Below, piece by piece: positions 7,538-15,416 of a stretch of 24,209 nt of DNA. The notes beneath the pieces were generated by a model. The model worked only from the letters and a program-made list of their open reading frames with translations. It made no database searches and was not told the origin of the DNA. Source of the stretch: an uncultured Lachnospiraceae bacterium (lineage in GTDB: Bacteria > Bacillota > Clostridia > Lachnospirales > Lachnospiraceae). The position numbers were made by a program, and so were the translations under genes. The stretch is taken from the NCBI GenBank assembly GCA_910585935.1, contig CAJUHN010000025.1, forward strand, positions 1 to 24,209, given 5' to 3'. Position 1 is the first letter of the stretch, and every line of letters begins with the position of its first letter.

Positions 7538-8407
7538 TTATAATGTTAAAAGAAGTTTCATATGATTAATTTGTTTTATATGCTCTATTCCCGTTTCCAT
7601 AGTGTAAATTTTAGTTGTATTCACACTCGTATGTCCCAATAAATCTGCTAATCTTGATAAATCCTTTTCCATCTTATAATAGGTTCGTGCAAAAAGATGT
7701 CTTAGATTATGGGGAAACACTTTTCCGCTTTCTACACCTGCCTTTTCACATAAAGCCTTCATATCTTTCCAAATATTGGAACGATCTAATGGCTTTCCAT
7801 TTCTAGTACAAAATACTGCTCCTGTTATCCTTCCTTGTTTTTTACAAAACTTGCGCAACATATGGCGAAGTTTATCTGGCAATAATATCACTCGAATTTT
7901 TCCTTTGCTATTCACCTTTACATGCCCCACTCGGACTGCTTCTATTGTAATATATCGAAGTTCTGATACTCGTATACCTGTTGAACAAATAGTTTGCATC
8001 ACCAAAGAAAGACGTTCGTTTTTTTCCTTTTGCGCTGTCTGTACTAATCTTATATATTCCTCTTTTGTTAATTCTTTTTCCGAATCCGCAAATATTTTTT
8101 TTTGAATTTTTAGCAGTTTCACCTTATATTGTGACCACCCTATCCAATTTAAAAAATTATTAATGGAAACTAACATGGAATTGACACTAGAAGGAGCAAA
8201 AACCGTTAATAAATATTCTTTCCATTTTAATAGTACTTCTTTTGTGATAGGTTCTCCCTTTAAAAAAGAATAAAATGAACTTATATCATGAATATATTTC
8301 TTTATTGTATTGATACTTTTTTCCTCTTGATACAAATAATCTTTATAAGAATTTATCTGTCCTTTATTTATAGTTTGAGTTCCTTGAATATCTGCTTTTC
8401 TATCCAT
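7538..8407 (-). CDS. Tyrosine recombinase (XerC/D-type), candidate invertase
   Basis: Site-specific recombinase of 289 residues. Residues about 15-100 form the SAM-like N-terminal core-binding domain (the YLYQEEKSINTIKKYIHDI segment is typical); residues about 112-285 form the catalytic domain. The full catalytic set is present: R146 (GIRVSELR), K168/K170 in the beta-hairpin, H233 and R236 (PHNLRH), H259 (LGHTS) and the nucleophile Y268. There is no arm-binding N-domain and no excisionase nearby, so it resembles single-gene invertases and phase-variation recombinases more than a phage or ICE integrase. A GAGGAAG site precedes the ATG and a TATAAT box lies about 40 nt further up. Its stop codon is 4 bp from one of two inverted 18-bp sites, the natural substrate. 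A role in cassette or dimer resolution remains possible. Confidence 0.85.
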   Translation of the reverse strand: MDRKADIQGTQTINKGQINSYKDYLYQEEKSINTIKKYIHDISSFYSFLKGEPITKEVLLKWKEYLLTVFAPSSVNSMLVSINNFLNWIGWSQYKVKLLKIQKKIFADSEKELTKEEYIRLVQTAQKEKNERLSLVMQTICSTGIRVSELRYITIEAVRVGHVKVNSKGKIRVILLPDKLRHMLRKFCKKQGRITGAVFCTRNGKPLDRSNIWKDMKALCEKAGVESGKVFPHNLRHLFARTYYKMEKDLSRLADLLGHTSVNTTKIYTMETGIEHIKQINHMKLLLTL

Positions 8408-8640
8408 ATTTCTTCCTCACTTTTCTAATTATAATACTACTTATTGTACGAAATATGTTAGAAAATATGTACTAATTTGATGAAAACTTTTAAGAATTAG
8501 AGTTATCGCAAAAAAAATAATATATAATATTTAATAAAAAAATAAACACTATATATTATAACATATAGTATTTTTTTATAAAATAATAAAGGTAGCTCAA
8601 CTTATTTTACATTGATCTACCCTTTATTATTGCAATAATT
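8408..8640. other. Intergenic region with inverted repeat
   Basis: AT-rich gap upstream of the recombinase gene; a TATAAT box reading left lies near 8428. At 8582-8632, ATAATAAAGGTAG and CTACCCTTTATTAT pair with one bulged base around a 21-nt loop. This may be a terminator or part of the inverted-repeat element that begins next to it. No gene is visible. Confidence 0.4.
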
Positions 8641-8641
8641 C

Positions 8642-8799
8642 TTTTAAACTATAAATGAGCAAATTTAAAATTTTGCACAAATTTTCCCGTCATACAACGA
8701 CAAGTTTGAAGTTTTATCTTTATTCTGTCCGCGAACGGCATACAAAACACAGAATATTTTGTGCAATTTTCTGGATTTGCTCAATTATAGTTTTAAAAA
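8642..8799. repeat. Element with about 40-bp imperfect terminal inverted repeats (MITE-like)
   Basis: The two ends (about 8642-8685 and 8755-8799) are imperfect inverted copies sharing ACTATAA, TGAGCAAAT and TTGCACAAA in the same order. The centre holds a further dyad (TATTCTGT with ACAGAATA) and no reading frame. The length of about 160 bp and the absence of coding capacity fit a miniature inverted-repeat element, or two facing insertion-sequence ends. No obvious target duplication was found. Confidence 0.4.
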
Positions 8800-8807
8800 T
8801 AATTTAA

Positions 8808-8876
8808 TCACACATTTTCAACAAAATGCTCTCCCTTTTCAAGATGGGTACTGTTAAACGATGCCTTATATATCAC
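8808..8876 (-). pseudogene. Short protein-like tail, possible transposase remnant
   Basis: A leftward open stretch of 22 codons ends GEHFVENV and stops about 10 bp from the right inverted repeat of the neighbouring element. Its position beside an element end suggests the C-terminus of a lost transposase. There is no start or ribosome site, and the family cannot be named. Confidence 0.2.
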
Positions 8877-8931
8877 TCACCCAAATGTTCAAATAATTAC
8901 TTATATAAATTAGCTGACCACAAACGGAATT

Positions 8932-9750
8932 TTACTTGATCTCATACATAAATTTTTCGATCAGCGCATTCACAATATCTGGTCTATCTGTATTGGAATT
9001 ATGTCCTGCACCTTTAATCCATTCCAATCTGATTTTAGTATTTTTATGCCATGCTTTATTATATCTGATACAAGAACCTGCATGGTCTTTTTCTCCACAG
9101 ATCAGAAGAGCTGGACAGGAAATGAGATATGGAAGATCTGCCTCCATTGCCTCTGCCAGCATATAGAATCCGTGACCAGCCAGTTTGGCATATCTCTCTT
9201 GATCTCCATCATAAACCATCATAATATCATACATTAACTTTCTTCCATATTCCGAAGTTGCAACTCCATTCGTCCCTGTTTTCAATAGTGCTTTCCACGG
9301 ATAATAACGATATACTGACTCCATTCTTTTGAGAAGCCATATTTCAATAGCCGTCACATATTTTCTTTGTAATGGCGCTGAATCAATAGAAATAAATCCC
9401 AGCAACTTTTCTGGGAATAATTGCGCATATGCCTGCCCTACATATCCGCCCATCGACTGACCGATGATAACAGGTTTGCCAATTTCTTCTCTAGTCAAAA
9501 TCTCGTCCAGCCACCTCGCCTTATCCATTAAACAAAATGTCAGTTCAAATGGCCAAGAAGCAGCATGACCCGGTGCGTCCCAAACAAAAACATTATACCG
9601 CTCTTCAAAATACTCAATTTGTTTCTCAAACAGCCGATGATCCGCAGTCAGTCCAGGCAAAAAGATCAATGCTGCTTTCATGTTATTTATCTTTTTATTG
9701 ACCCAATAATGGATGATACCATTTGAGGTTTTATATGTTTTTTCAATCAT
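8932..9750 (-). CDS. Alpha/beta hydrolase
   Basis: Cytoplasmic alpha/beta-hydrolase fold protein of 272 residues, probably an esterase or related hydrolase of a small substrate. The oxyanion-hole segment FLPGLTADHRLF is near residue 30 and the nucleophile elbow GQSMGG lies at 97-102 (Ser99). The acid is D222 in CGEKDHAG and the base is H250 in GAGHNSN. A DAPGHAASW segment at about 58 is the usual loop after strand 4. There is no signal peptide. The ATG has a GAGG ribosome site about 10 nt upstream. It stands alone between repeat debris and rsiV, with 171 bp separating it from the latter, so no pathway is implied. GC content is a little higher than its neighbours. Confidence 0.85.
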   Translation of the reverse strand: MIEKTYKTSNGIIHYWVNKKINNMKAALIFLPGLTADHRLFEKQIEYFEERYNVFVWDAPGHAASWPFELTFCLMDKARWLDEILTREEIGKPVIIGQSMGGYVGQAYAQLFPEKLLGFISIDSAPLQRKYVTAIEIWLLKRMESVYRYYPWKALLKTGTNGVATSEYGRKLMYDIMMVYDGDQERYAKLAGHGFYMLAEAMEADLPYLISCPALLICGEKDHAGSCIRYNKAWHKNTKIRLEWIKGAGHNSNTDRPDIVNALIEKFMYEIK

Positions 9751-9921
9751 ATGTGTTTCGACCTCACATTATTTGTAATTTTTCATTTTGATTTTACCTC
9801 ATTCATCCATTTCATTCAAGTGAATATGATACTAAATTATATTAAAATAATTACCAACAAAATTATTATTTCACTGCCCCACTGACATTCTAATAATAGG
9901 AAATTTTTTAAAACTCTATCT

Positions 9922-10800
9922 TTACTTCACAATCTCAAATTCCTGCTGCCCTAAAGCTCCCGGTGCAATTTCATATCTTTCAAATACAATTACTGGATTG
10001 CCAATATCATTCACATAAAATTTTGTATTTTCGTCAAGCCCTTTCCACTCATCATCAAAATAATCCATCCCTGTTTCTTCCTCTCTTTGTTTTATCTGAT
10101 CACGAATATTTTGTTCTGCAGACTGCATACGATCATCACCTAAAATATCGTTAAGCGTTATCCACTTCCCTGCTTTCATATCAAAATTATAATATCTAGC
10201 ATCACTGTTTGCACTACTCCAATTATCTGCTCCCATTATCACCAAAGATAAATATTCATCTGTCTGTGATTTTACCTCATACCATACTTTGATTGTAATA
10301 TTATGCTCTGCCCATTCTTCCTCTGTTCCGCCTGTATCAAGAAAAGCTTTCCTATATTTTTCTGCTTTCTTCATAGCCTCATCTACATATTGTGTGCAGA
10401 ACGCATAAATATCTTCATTTACACTCTTTTCTAATCCATTTAGTTCTTCTGAAATTAATTCAATACTGGGAATATCCACAGAAATCTTTAAATCTTCTGT
10501 TTGTGTTTCATAAGAACGAAATGTTAGAACTTTTGCTATTGTACCAAGTACTGGAATATCATGGATTTCCTTTGCAAATGCTTCATTAGTATTAACGCCT
10601 ATTGTAAATAAAATTATCGCTGCGGCGGCTGCCATTACCGCTACTACTCCCTTTTTCATAAGTAAATCCCTTCTCTTCTTTATACTTTTCCTATTATATT
10701 TTTTTTCTGCTTTTTCTACTTCCAACATAATCCGTTCTGATAATTCATTAGGGATTGGAATATCCTCATATTTTTGCTTTGCCTTTTCCATACGTTTCAT
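9922..10800 (-). CDS. rsiV: Anti-sigma factor, RsiV-like
   Basis: Membrane-anchored anti-sigma factor of 292 residues. Residues 1-50 are cytoplasmic and basic, a single transmembrane helix follows at about 51-70, and the rest is outside the cell. The extracellular part begins with the NEAFAKEIHDIPVLGTIAKV segment and ends in a DUF3298-like domain (NFDMKAGKWITLNDILG, about 205-290), the arrangement of RsiV. In Bacillus subtilis and Clostridioides difficile, RsiV binds lysozyme, is cut by signal peptidase and then by a site-2 protease, and so frees SigV to switch on cell-wall O-acetylation or deacetylation. The start codon overlaps the sigma-factor stop (ATGA) and its AAGGAGG site lies inside the sigma gene, so the pair is translationally coupled. 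Lysozyme as ligand is inferred from the family, not seen. Confidence 0.8.
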   Translation of the reverse strand: MKRMEKAKQKYEDIPIPNELSERIMLEVEKAEKKYNRKSIKKRRDLLMKKGVVAVMAAAAAIILFTIGVNTNEAFAKEIHDIPVLGTIAKVLTFRSYETQTEDLKISVDIPSIELISEELNGLEKSVNEDIYAFCTQYVDEAMKKAEKYRKAFLDTGGTEEEWAEHNITIKVWYEVKSQTDEYLSLVIMGADNWSSANSDARYYNFDMKAGKWITLNDILGDDRMQSAEQNIRDQIKQREEETGMDYFDDEWKGLDENTKFYVNDIGNPVIVFERYEIAPGALGQQEFEIVK

Positions 10801-11291
10801 ATACTTTCCTCCTTTTCCATAATAACTTTTAATGTCTTCAAACCACGATATAATTTTGTTTTCACTGTATTCAAATTCATTCCCAAAATCAGTGCAATTT
10901 CATTGAGTTCCAGTTCTTCAAAAAATCGCAGTTTTATAATGTTTTGAGTATCTTTTTCCATCTGATTTATTTGATCATACAAATCATCATGTATTTCTAA
11001 TCCCTTTTCTTCATAAGGAATTTCACAGTAATTGCTTTCATCTGTCAAGATTACTTTCTTCTTTGTATTTAAAAGAGCGAAACTTTCATTCAGAACTATT
11101 TTATAAAACCATGTTTTCATCGCCTTCTCATTTCTCAAATCCATATAATGCGCTAACGCCTTACAAACTGCATTTTGCACTACGTCCAACGCATCATCCT
11201 GATTTTTTACATAACTGAACGCTAACCGATAAAACTTATTCTGATTTTCAAGAATATAAGCCACTAATTTGTCATAAAGTTTCTGTTTCAA
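10797..11291 (-). CDS. sigV: ECF RNA polymerase sigma factor, SigV-like
   Basis: ECF sigma factor of 164 residues. Sigma-2 covers about residues 10-75 (NKFYRLAFSYVKNQDDALDVVQNAV, then the WFYKIVLNE segment of region 2.4) and sigma-4 covers about 105-158 with the helix-turn-helix LNEIALILGMNLNTVKTKLYRGLKTL. It directs RNA polymerase to stress promoters and is held inactive by the membrane protein encoded next to it. The start is TTG, with AGGAGG 7 nt upstream; no better in-frame ATG exists at the N-terminus. A candidate self-recognized promoter (TGAAAC-16-TATCTA) lies 37-64 nt upstream. The assignment to the SigV group rests mainly on the RsiV-like partner. Confidence 0.85.
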   Translation of the reverse strand: MKQKLYDKLVAYILENQNKFYRLAFSYVKNQDDALDVVQNAVCKALAHYMDLRNEKAMKTWFYKIVLNESFALLNTKKKVILTDESNYCEIPYEEKGLEIHDDLYDQINQMEKDTQNIIKLRFFEELELNEIALILGMNLNTVKTKLYRGLKTLKVIMEKEESI

Positions 11292-11327
11292 ATAAACACC
11301 TCCTTTATTTTTTTGTGTTCTAATATA

Positions 11328-11355
11328 TAGATAAATAAAAGGAATAAAAGTTTCA
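11328..11355 (-). promoter_or_regulatory. Candidate autoregulatory ECF promoter of sigV-rsiV
   Basis: Reading left, TGAAAC (11350-11355) is followed after exactly 16 nt by TATCTA (11328-11333). TGAAAC is the usual -35 of SigV-like ECF factors; the -10 departs from the common CGTC type but keeps the TCTA end. Its position, 37 nt above the start codon, fits autoregulation. Confidence 0.5.
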
Positions 11356-11371
11356 AAAATCTTTGAGAAAT

Positions 11372-11394
11372 AAAAAAGAGATTTCCCTAATCTC
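11372..11394 (-). terminator. Short leftward terminator upstream of sigV
   Basis: GAGATT and AATCTC form a 6-bp stem with a 5-nt loop, followed leftward by six U. It would stop transcription arriving from the methyltransferase gene to the right and insulate sigV. The stem is short, so it may be leaky. The rest of the gap (11395-11565) shows no gene. Confidence 0.45.
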
Positions 11395-11565
11395 AGGAAA
11401 ATCCCATAAAATATAACTTTTCATAGAAAAAGATACACAAAGATTCTAGCATAAAAGGCATGATCAATATAAATTCCCAATCTTATATTTCACATTCATT
11501 TTTTGAAAGCTCCTTTTAAACTTAAGCTGTCAAAAACAGGCATATATATAAAGTACTACTATATA

Positions 11566-12372
11566 TTACTCTTTACTAGCCACAAACATTCCATATTCTT
11601 TGGGTACATGTAGATATCCATTTACCTTTTTGGAATTAAAGTAGTTTAGTAAAATATCATAATTTTTTCGATCAAGCCCCTGTAGAGAAGCCATTGAATA
11701 AATATATTCTAAATAATCCTCAACTTTATCAATCTCTAATGCATCCTTATAGTCACATCGTTCCACTTTATAAAACTGCTTTTTGAGTAATTGCATTCCG
11801 TTTTGTAGCGTAAAGGATATATCGGATTCATGATTATATGGAATGCCAAGTTCATCTAATGCATGATAAAGATACTGCGTCATTCCATTCATTCCCAATG
11901 TAGAACAATAAAATAAACCATCTTTTTTCAAAACCCGTTTTACTTCAGAAAGTGCTAAATCAATATCCTTCACATGATATAACATAGAATTTGCTATAAT
12001 CAGATCAAAAGTTTCTTTCTCAAATGGTATCTCTAATATATCAATTTTTTTGATAGATACTCCCTTATCTAGATAACTATGTTGTAAGTAATCTACCATT
12101 CCATCTGAAAAATCTGATAATGTAATATCCATTTCATAATCTTGAAGTATCTTATTTTCAAAATAGTAATTCCATAGTTCGCCTCTTCCGCTTCCTAACT
12201 CTAAAACTTTAATCTTTGTGCGAAAGGGATATTGTTCAAACATCCACTTTTGAAATCCCATCTTATTGACACTATATTTTTCATGTAAGCTTTTTCGCAA
12301 CTTAAGATTATTTGTATTTTTGTATTGTTCCTTTATTACAGTTTTACTGGACATATTATCAATATTAATCAA
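11566..12372 (-). CDS. Class I SAM-dependent methyltransferase
   Basis: Methyltransferase of 268 residues. The SAM-binding motif I VLELGSGRGELW lies at 56-67, with an acidic residue at the end of strand 2 (about 85, TLSDFSDGM). Motif III-like IDILEIPFEKETFDLIIANSMLYHV follows at about 110-135, and then KRVLKKDGLFYCSTLG. This is the Methyltransf_11 layout of enzymes that act on small molecules; the C-terminal half that would bind the acceptor is not diagnostic. The start is TTG with a GGGAGGG site 7 nt upstream; an ATG six codons in lacks such a site. It has its own promoter at 12465-12493 and no partner gene. Substrate unknown. Confidence 0.82.
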   Translation of the reverse strand: MINIDNMSSKTVIKEQYKNTNNLKLRKSLHEKYSVNKMGFQKWMFEQYPFRTKIKVLELGSGRGELWNYYFENKILQDYEMDITLSDFSDGMVDYLQHSYLDKGVSIKKIDILEIPFEKETFDLIIANSMLYHVKDIDLALSEVKRVLKKDGLFYCSTLGMNGMTQYLYHALDELGIPYNHESDISFTLQNGMQLLKKQFYKVERCDYKDALEIDKVEDYLEYIYSMASLQGLDRKNYDILLNYFNSKKVNGYLHVPKEYGMFVASKE

Positions 12373-12464
12373 CTATTTTCCCTCCCTCTGTTCGATATCA
12401 TTCTAATTAAATTTTGGTATGTAACTTTATAACATAATGATAGATTCTTTTTTTGATAAGATGA

Positions 12465-12493
12465 ATTATATCTTATTATCACTCCTGTTACAA
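12465..12493 (-). promoter_or_regulatory. Sigma-A promoter of the methyltransferase gene
   Basis: TTGTAA, 17 nt, TATAAT reading left. A dyad (GATAAGAT with ATCTTAT, 12455-12480) overlaps the -10 box and could be an operator. The 5' untranslated region is about 85 nt. Confidence 0.6.
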
Positions 12494-12553
12494 CTTTATT
12501 ATATCATAACTATGATAGCACTATATATTTCTAATCATCAAGGGAAAGAATAG

Positions 12554-12719
12554 AGTCAAATCGGATATTCGCAATCCGCTTCGCTACTTGCTCATAACCT
12601 CATAGCTGCTATCGCAGCTTTTCCGTGGGAGTCTGCACTCCCACGGAAACAAGGAAGTCCCAACCCACCGCTTTCGCCTTGGCGGCTTAGAAGCGGGGGA
12701 CTTCCTTGATGAGGTTAAA
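12554..12719. repeat. 166-bp multi-hairpin dispersed repeat, copy 1
   Basis: First of three near-identical copies (others at 15417-15582 and 20338-20503), all in the same orientation. In this copy an outer dyad AACCTCAT (12596-12603) pairs with ATGAGGTT (12709-12716). Inside it are AGCTGC/GCAGCT, a perfect 13-bp hairpin TTTCCGTGGGAGT/ACTCCCACGGAAA, and a 12-bp stem CAAGGAAGTCCC/GGGACTTCCTTG. That stem encloses CCGCTT/AAGCGG and CGCC/GGCG. A 5-bp hairpin (CGGAT/ATCCG) lies just inside the left end. It is GC-rich in AT-rich surroundings and has no credible gene. The subterminal hairpins and lack of long terminal inverted repeats recall non-autonomous IS200/IS605-type elements; a structured RNA is another reading. 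Confidence 0.7.
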
Positions 12720-12818
12720 CACTATATTTCCCTTATACATCAGAATTTGTATTATCCAATCCTTTTGATAAAACATTAAAATTTAAGGTTTATTCTTATC
12801 ATAGACATTCCCACTTAT

Positions 12819-13640
12819 TTAATTTATTCCTCTCTGCCTTGTGATTTCATACATCAGTATTGAAGCAGCACAGCTTACATTAAACGATGTGGCATAGGAT
12901 TTTTCAGACATTGGAATTGTACAAAGTAGGTCACAATATTCTTTGAATGCCTTGTTTAATCCCATAGTTTCATTTCCCATCATTAGCATAAGCGGAGAAG
13001 TCAGATTGACAGAGTAAATAGGATTTTCATTGTGTGCCGTAGTTCCTATTGTAATAAAATTGGTATATCTTTTTTTCATTTTGTCAATATATTCAAATAA
13101 CACTTTGTTATCGGAAATTCTGATAACAGGCAAATTGAAAAACGAACCCATTGCCGAAACAACCACATCTGTATCATACAAGTCTACCGCATGACCAGTA
13201 ATGATAAGCATATCCGCTCCAAGCGCGTCACATGAACGTATCATAGTTCCAAGATTCCCCTTGTTTGACGGACGATCAAACAAAACAATAAATGGATTTT
13301 CGGAAAGCATAACATTATCAAGTTTGTCCTCTCGCATTTCAATTATCGCCATCAATTCTGAGGTATCCTCTTTTTTGCTCAACTCTTTCATAAGGTCAGG
13401 AGTCAGACAAAAATTTAAATCTGTATTTACTTTATTTATCATATCTTTCGCCCAATCAGAAAGATTGCCTTTATCATAAAGAAAAGATTTAATTTTCCAG
13501 TTATTTTTTACTGCCTCATTAAGACTGCGAACACCTTCAACCAAAAATTCATTGTATTTATAGCGTTTATTTCGATTTGTTCTTAGTACCTCAAATTTTT
13601 GAAAAGTGCTGTTTTTGCTAAATATTTTTGTTTCTTTCAT
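12819..13640 (-). CDS. TrmH/SpoU-family RNA 2'-O-methyltransferase
   Basis: SPOUT-class RNA methyltransferase of 273 residues. An N-terminal substrate-binding domain (about 15-95, with the usual FLVEGVRSLNEA segment) precedes the knotted catalytic domain. That domain shows motif 1 DRPSNKGNLGTMIRSCDALGA, motif 2 LMLMMGNETMGL and motif 3 ATSFNVSCAASILMYEI, which bind SAM and dimerize. The family methylates the ribose 2'-OH of rRNA or tRNA; some members (TsnR, AviRb type) give resistance to ribosome-targeting antibiotics. The sequence alone does not tell a housekeeping enzyme from a resistance enzyme. The ATG has a GGGAG site upstream. It stands alone, with repeat copy 1 about 100 bp beyond its stop codon, consistent with a mobile or accessory gene. 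Confidence 0.85.
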   Translation of the reverse strand: MKETKIFSKNSTFQKFEVLRTNRNKRYKYNEFLVEGVRSLNEAVKNNWKIKSFLYDKGNLSDWAKDMINKVNTDLNFCLTPDLMKELSKKEDTSELMAIIEMREDKLDNVMLSENPFIVLFDRPSNKGNLGTMIRSCDALGADMLIITGHAVDLYDTDVVVSAMGSFFNLPVIRISDNKVLFEYIDKMKKRYTNFITIGTTAHNENPIYSVNLTSPLMLMMGNETMGLNKAFKEYCDLLCTIPMSEKSYATSFNVSCAASILMYEITRQRGIN

Positions 13641-13981
13641 TTTTCTCCCTTTTCATTTCAGAATCATTTATGTATTCTGCATATTTGACACAAATGTATC
13701 ATACTCCTTTTTTTTAAAACCAAATAATAACATATTTTATATTATAATTTTTTTGTTGTTTACCTGATTATACCACTTTCATGTTCTATTTACTATTATA
13801 AAATATTAAATCTTTTAATTATATAAAATGGACAATTTCAGACCTATTATTTTTCTGATATTCAGAGTTTAGCAGATTTTTTAGAAAAATTTCTAAAAGA
13901 AAAATAGACAAATCTGGATTTTCGTTCTAATATAAAAATGCAAGAAAAATATTCACAAGGGAAATACTAATACAGTATTTC
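13641..13981. other. Intergenic region, no gene seen
   Basis: Upstream region of the TrmH-type gene. A TATGAT box reading left lies near 13700 without a good -35. A 9-bp dyad TTTTAGAAA/TTTCTAAAA lies near 13880-13900 inside a longer imperfect hairpin. No coding sequence is supported. Confidence 0.4.
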
Positions 13982-14007
13982 AAAAAAAAGAACTGCGAGT
14001 GAGTTCT
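13982..14007 (-). terminator. Rho-independent terminator, distal
   Basis: AGAACT and AGTTCT form a 6-bp stem with a 7-nt loop (13989-14007), followed leftward by seven or more U. It is the second of two hairpins downstream of the sigma-factor fusion gene. Confidence 0.6.
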
Positions 14008-14086
14008 CTTTCTTTTATTCATACATAATATTTTTTCTTCAATATAAAATATTATTACCATTCTTCTTTGGATATGTAATCAAACA

Positions 14087-14111
14087 AAGGGAGTCACGAG
14101 TGGACTCCCTT
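14087..14111 (-). terminator. Hairpin terminator just after the sigma fusion gene
   Basis: AAGGGAGTC and GACTCCCTT form a perfect 9-bp stem with a 7-nt loop, followed leftward by TGTTTGATT. It lies about 40 bp past the stop codon. A degenerate copy of this hairpin and its flank occurs near 21145-21235. Confidence 0.55.
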
Positions 14112-14151
14112 ATAAGAATTATTCAAAACACCGATTTTCCCACAATCCTAA

Positions 14152-15342
14152 CTAGAGGATATAATCTGTAATGCAATCATACCAGTGGACATAGGTCGTA
14201 CCGTTGATAGTAAGCCTATCATTCTCTGGTAACTGCTCGCTCCACTTCTTTTTATAACGATCGATAGCCCAATCATCACGGTTGAATCTGCGCCAAAGAA
14301 TCGTCCTTCCATTTTTATCTAGAAACTGCTCAGATACCACACCGCCGTTATAGGTTTCAATATCCATAACACAAACAGTGTCATATTTCTTTCCACCAAT
14401 CGTAACAGTATATCTCCCTACAATATCTAATAAAAAGTCTTTGTCACTACTTGTAACGGTTGTGCCAGTTCTCTGAATATCACCTTTAGGTGTCAAATTA
14501 GTTTCATTCCCACAGTTATCTTCACCGAAACCCCAGTTAGGCAAAAATTCATCGCCATCGAGAAAAGTAATATAATTACGAATATCTCCATCGTTCCTGA
14601 CTGTTGCCAGATAACGACAGTGAGTGTCAGTGAGCTGTGCGATAAATGTGCGGTTGATCACATCTTTCTTATCTGAGTATGGTGCTTCTCGCGCAGTTAA
14701 TTCTACCCCTTCAATTCCATGAACCTTAGCCCTGCCAATCACTTGCATGTCATATATATAGCTACACTTACGAGAAGGGATATCATATATCCCCCAAGAT
14801 ATCTTTTCACCAATCTTAGGTACTAAGAACCACCCCATAAGCTCTTCCCATTTCACTGCAAAGGGGGCTTCCGTGTTTGATTCAATCTTGTATTCGGGAA
14901 TAAATTCAGGCAACTTTTTCATGTTACATTCTCCTTTCCATACATCGGTGTGATATGGATACTTATCTTTGAAGTTTTGTTTTGCTGTATGCAGTCTGCT
15001 CTTCACTGTTCCAATAGGGATGTTCAACAACTTTGCGATTTCTGCTTGCAGCATCTCTTTCCAGAAGTAAAGATAGAGGATTTGTTTATCCCTATCCCCT
15101 AGCAAGCTCAAGGTTTCCCTTACCATATTAACCACAGAAATACCATGTCTACCATAGGATAATTCCTTTTCCGTCAACTCATCAATCGGAATTTCATGCT
15201 GAGTCGCCTTCTTTCGGAAATAATCATTACATTTGTTTCTTGTAATGCTGATGATCCATGCCTTTTTAGAAGTCATCCGAAATCTCACAAATCGTTGCAC
15301 AGATACCCATTCTGCTTCCAACAAGTTCTCAAACCCGTCCAC
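14152..15342 (-). CDS. ECF sigma factor with C-terminal unknown domain; sigma-2 core apparently deleted
   Basis: Protein of 396 residues. Residues 1-46 are the edges of a sigma-2 domain: the opening ENLLEAEW..RFVRFRMTSK runs directly into KAWIISITRNKCNDYFRKKA, the region 2.4 end. In ECF factors a stretch of about 25 residues with the core-binding helix (D..Q-E pattern) lies between these parts; it is missing here, with the frame kept. Sigma-4 is intact at about 75-125 (LSLLGDRDKQILYLYFW, then the helix-turn-helix AEIAKLLNIPIGTVKSRL). Residues about 140-396 form a soluble, Trp- and Tyr-rich domain I cannot name. The start is GTG with AGGAGG 7 nt upstream; two ATGs nearby are out of frame. A well-formed ECF promoter precedes it. 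The factor may be inactive for initiation, or may act through its DNA-binding and C-terminal domains. Confidence 0.75.
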   Translation of the reverse strand: MDGFENLLEAEWVSVQRFVRFRMTSKKAWIISITRNKCNDYFRKKATQHEIPIDELTEKELSYGRHGISVVNMVRETLSLLGDRDKQILYLYFWKEMLQAEIAKLLNIPIGTVKSRLHTAKQNFKDKYPYHTDVWKGECNMKKLPEFIPEYKIESNTEAPFAVKWEELMGWFLVPKIGEKISWGIYDIPSRKCSYIYDMQVIGRAKVHGIEGVELTAREAPYSDKKDVINRTFIAQLTDTHCRYLATVRNDGDIRNYITFLDGDEFLPNWGFGEDNCGNETNLTPKGDIQRTGTTVTSSDKDFLLDIVGRYTVTIGGKKYDTVCVMDIETYNGGVVSEQFLDKNGRTILWRRFNRDDWAIDRYKKKWSEQLPENDRLTINGTTYVHWYDCITDYIL

Positions 15343-15386
15343 ATCATCACCTCCTTTGGTCTATAAATAAATTTGTTTCACTTATA

Positions 15387-15414
15387 TAGACGGGTGCAAG
15401 TATTAAAAGGTTCA
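15387..15414 (-). promoter_or_regulatory. ECF-type promoter of the sigma fusion gene
   Basis: TGAACC (15409-15414), 16 nt, CGTCTA (15387-15392), reading left: an almost ideal ECF promoter, so the gene is probably autoregulated or driven by a related sigma factor. Repeat copy 2 begins 2 bp upstream of the -35 box. Confidence 0.7.
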
Positions 15415-15416
15415 TG

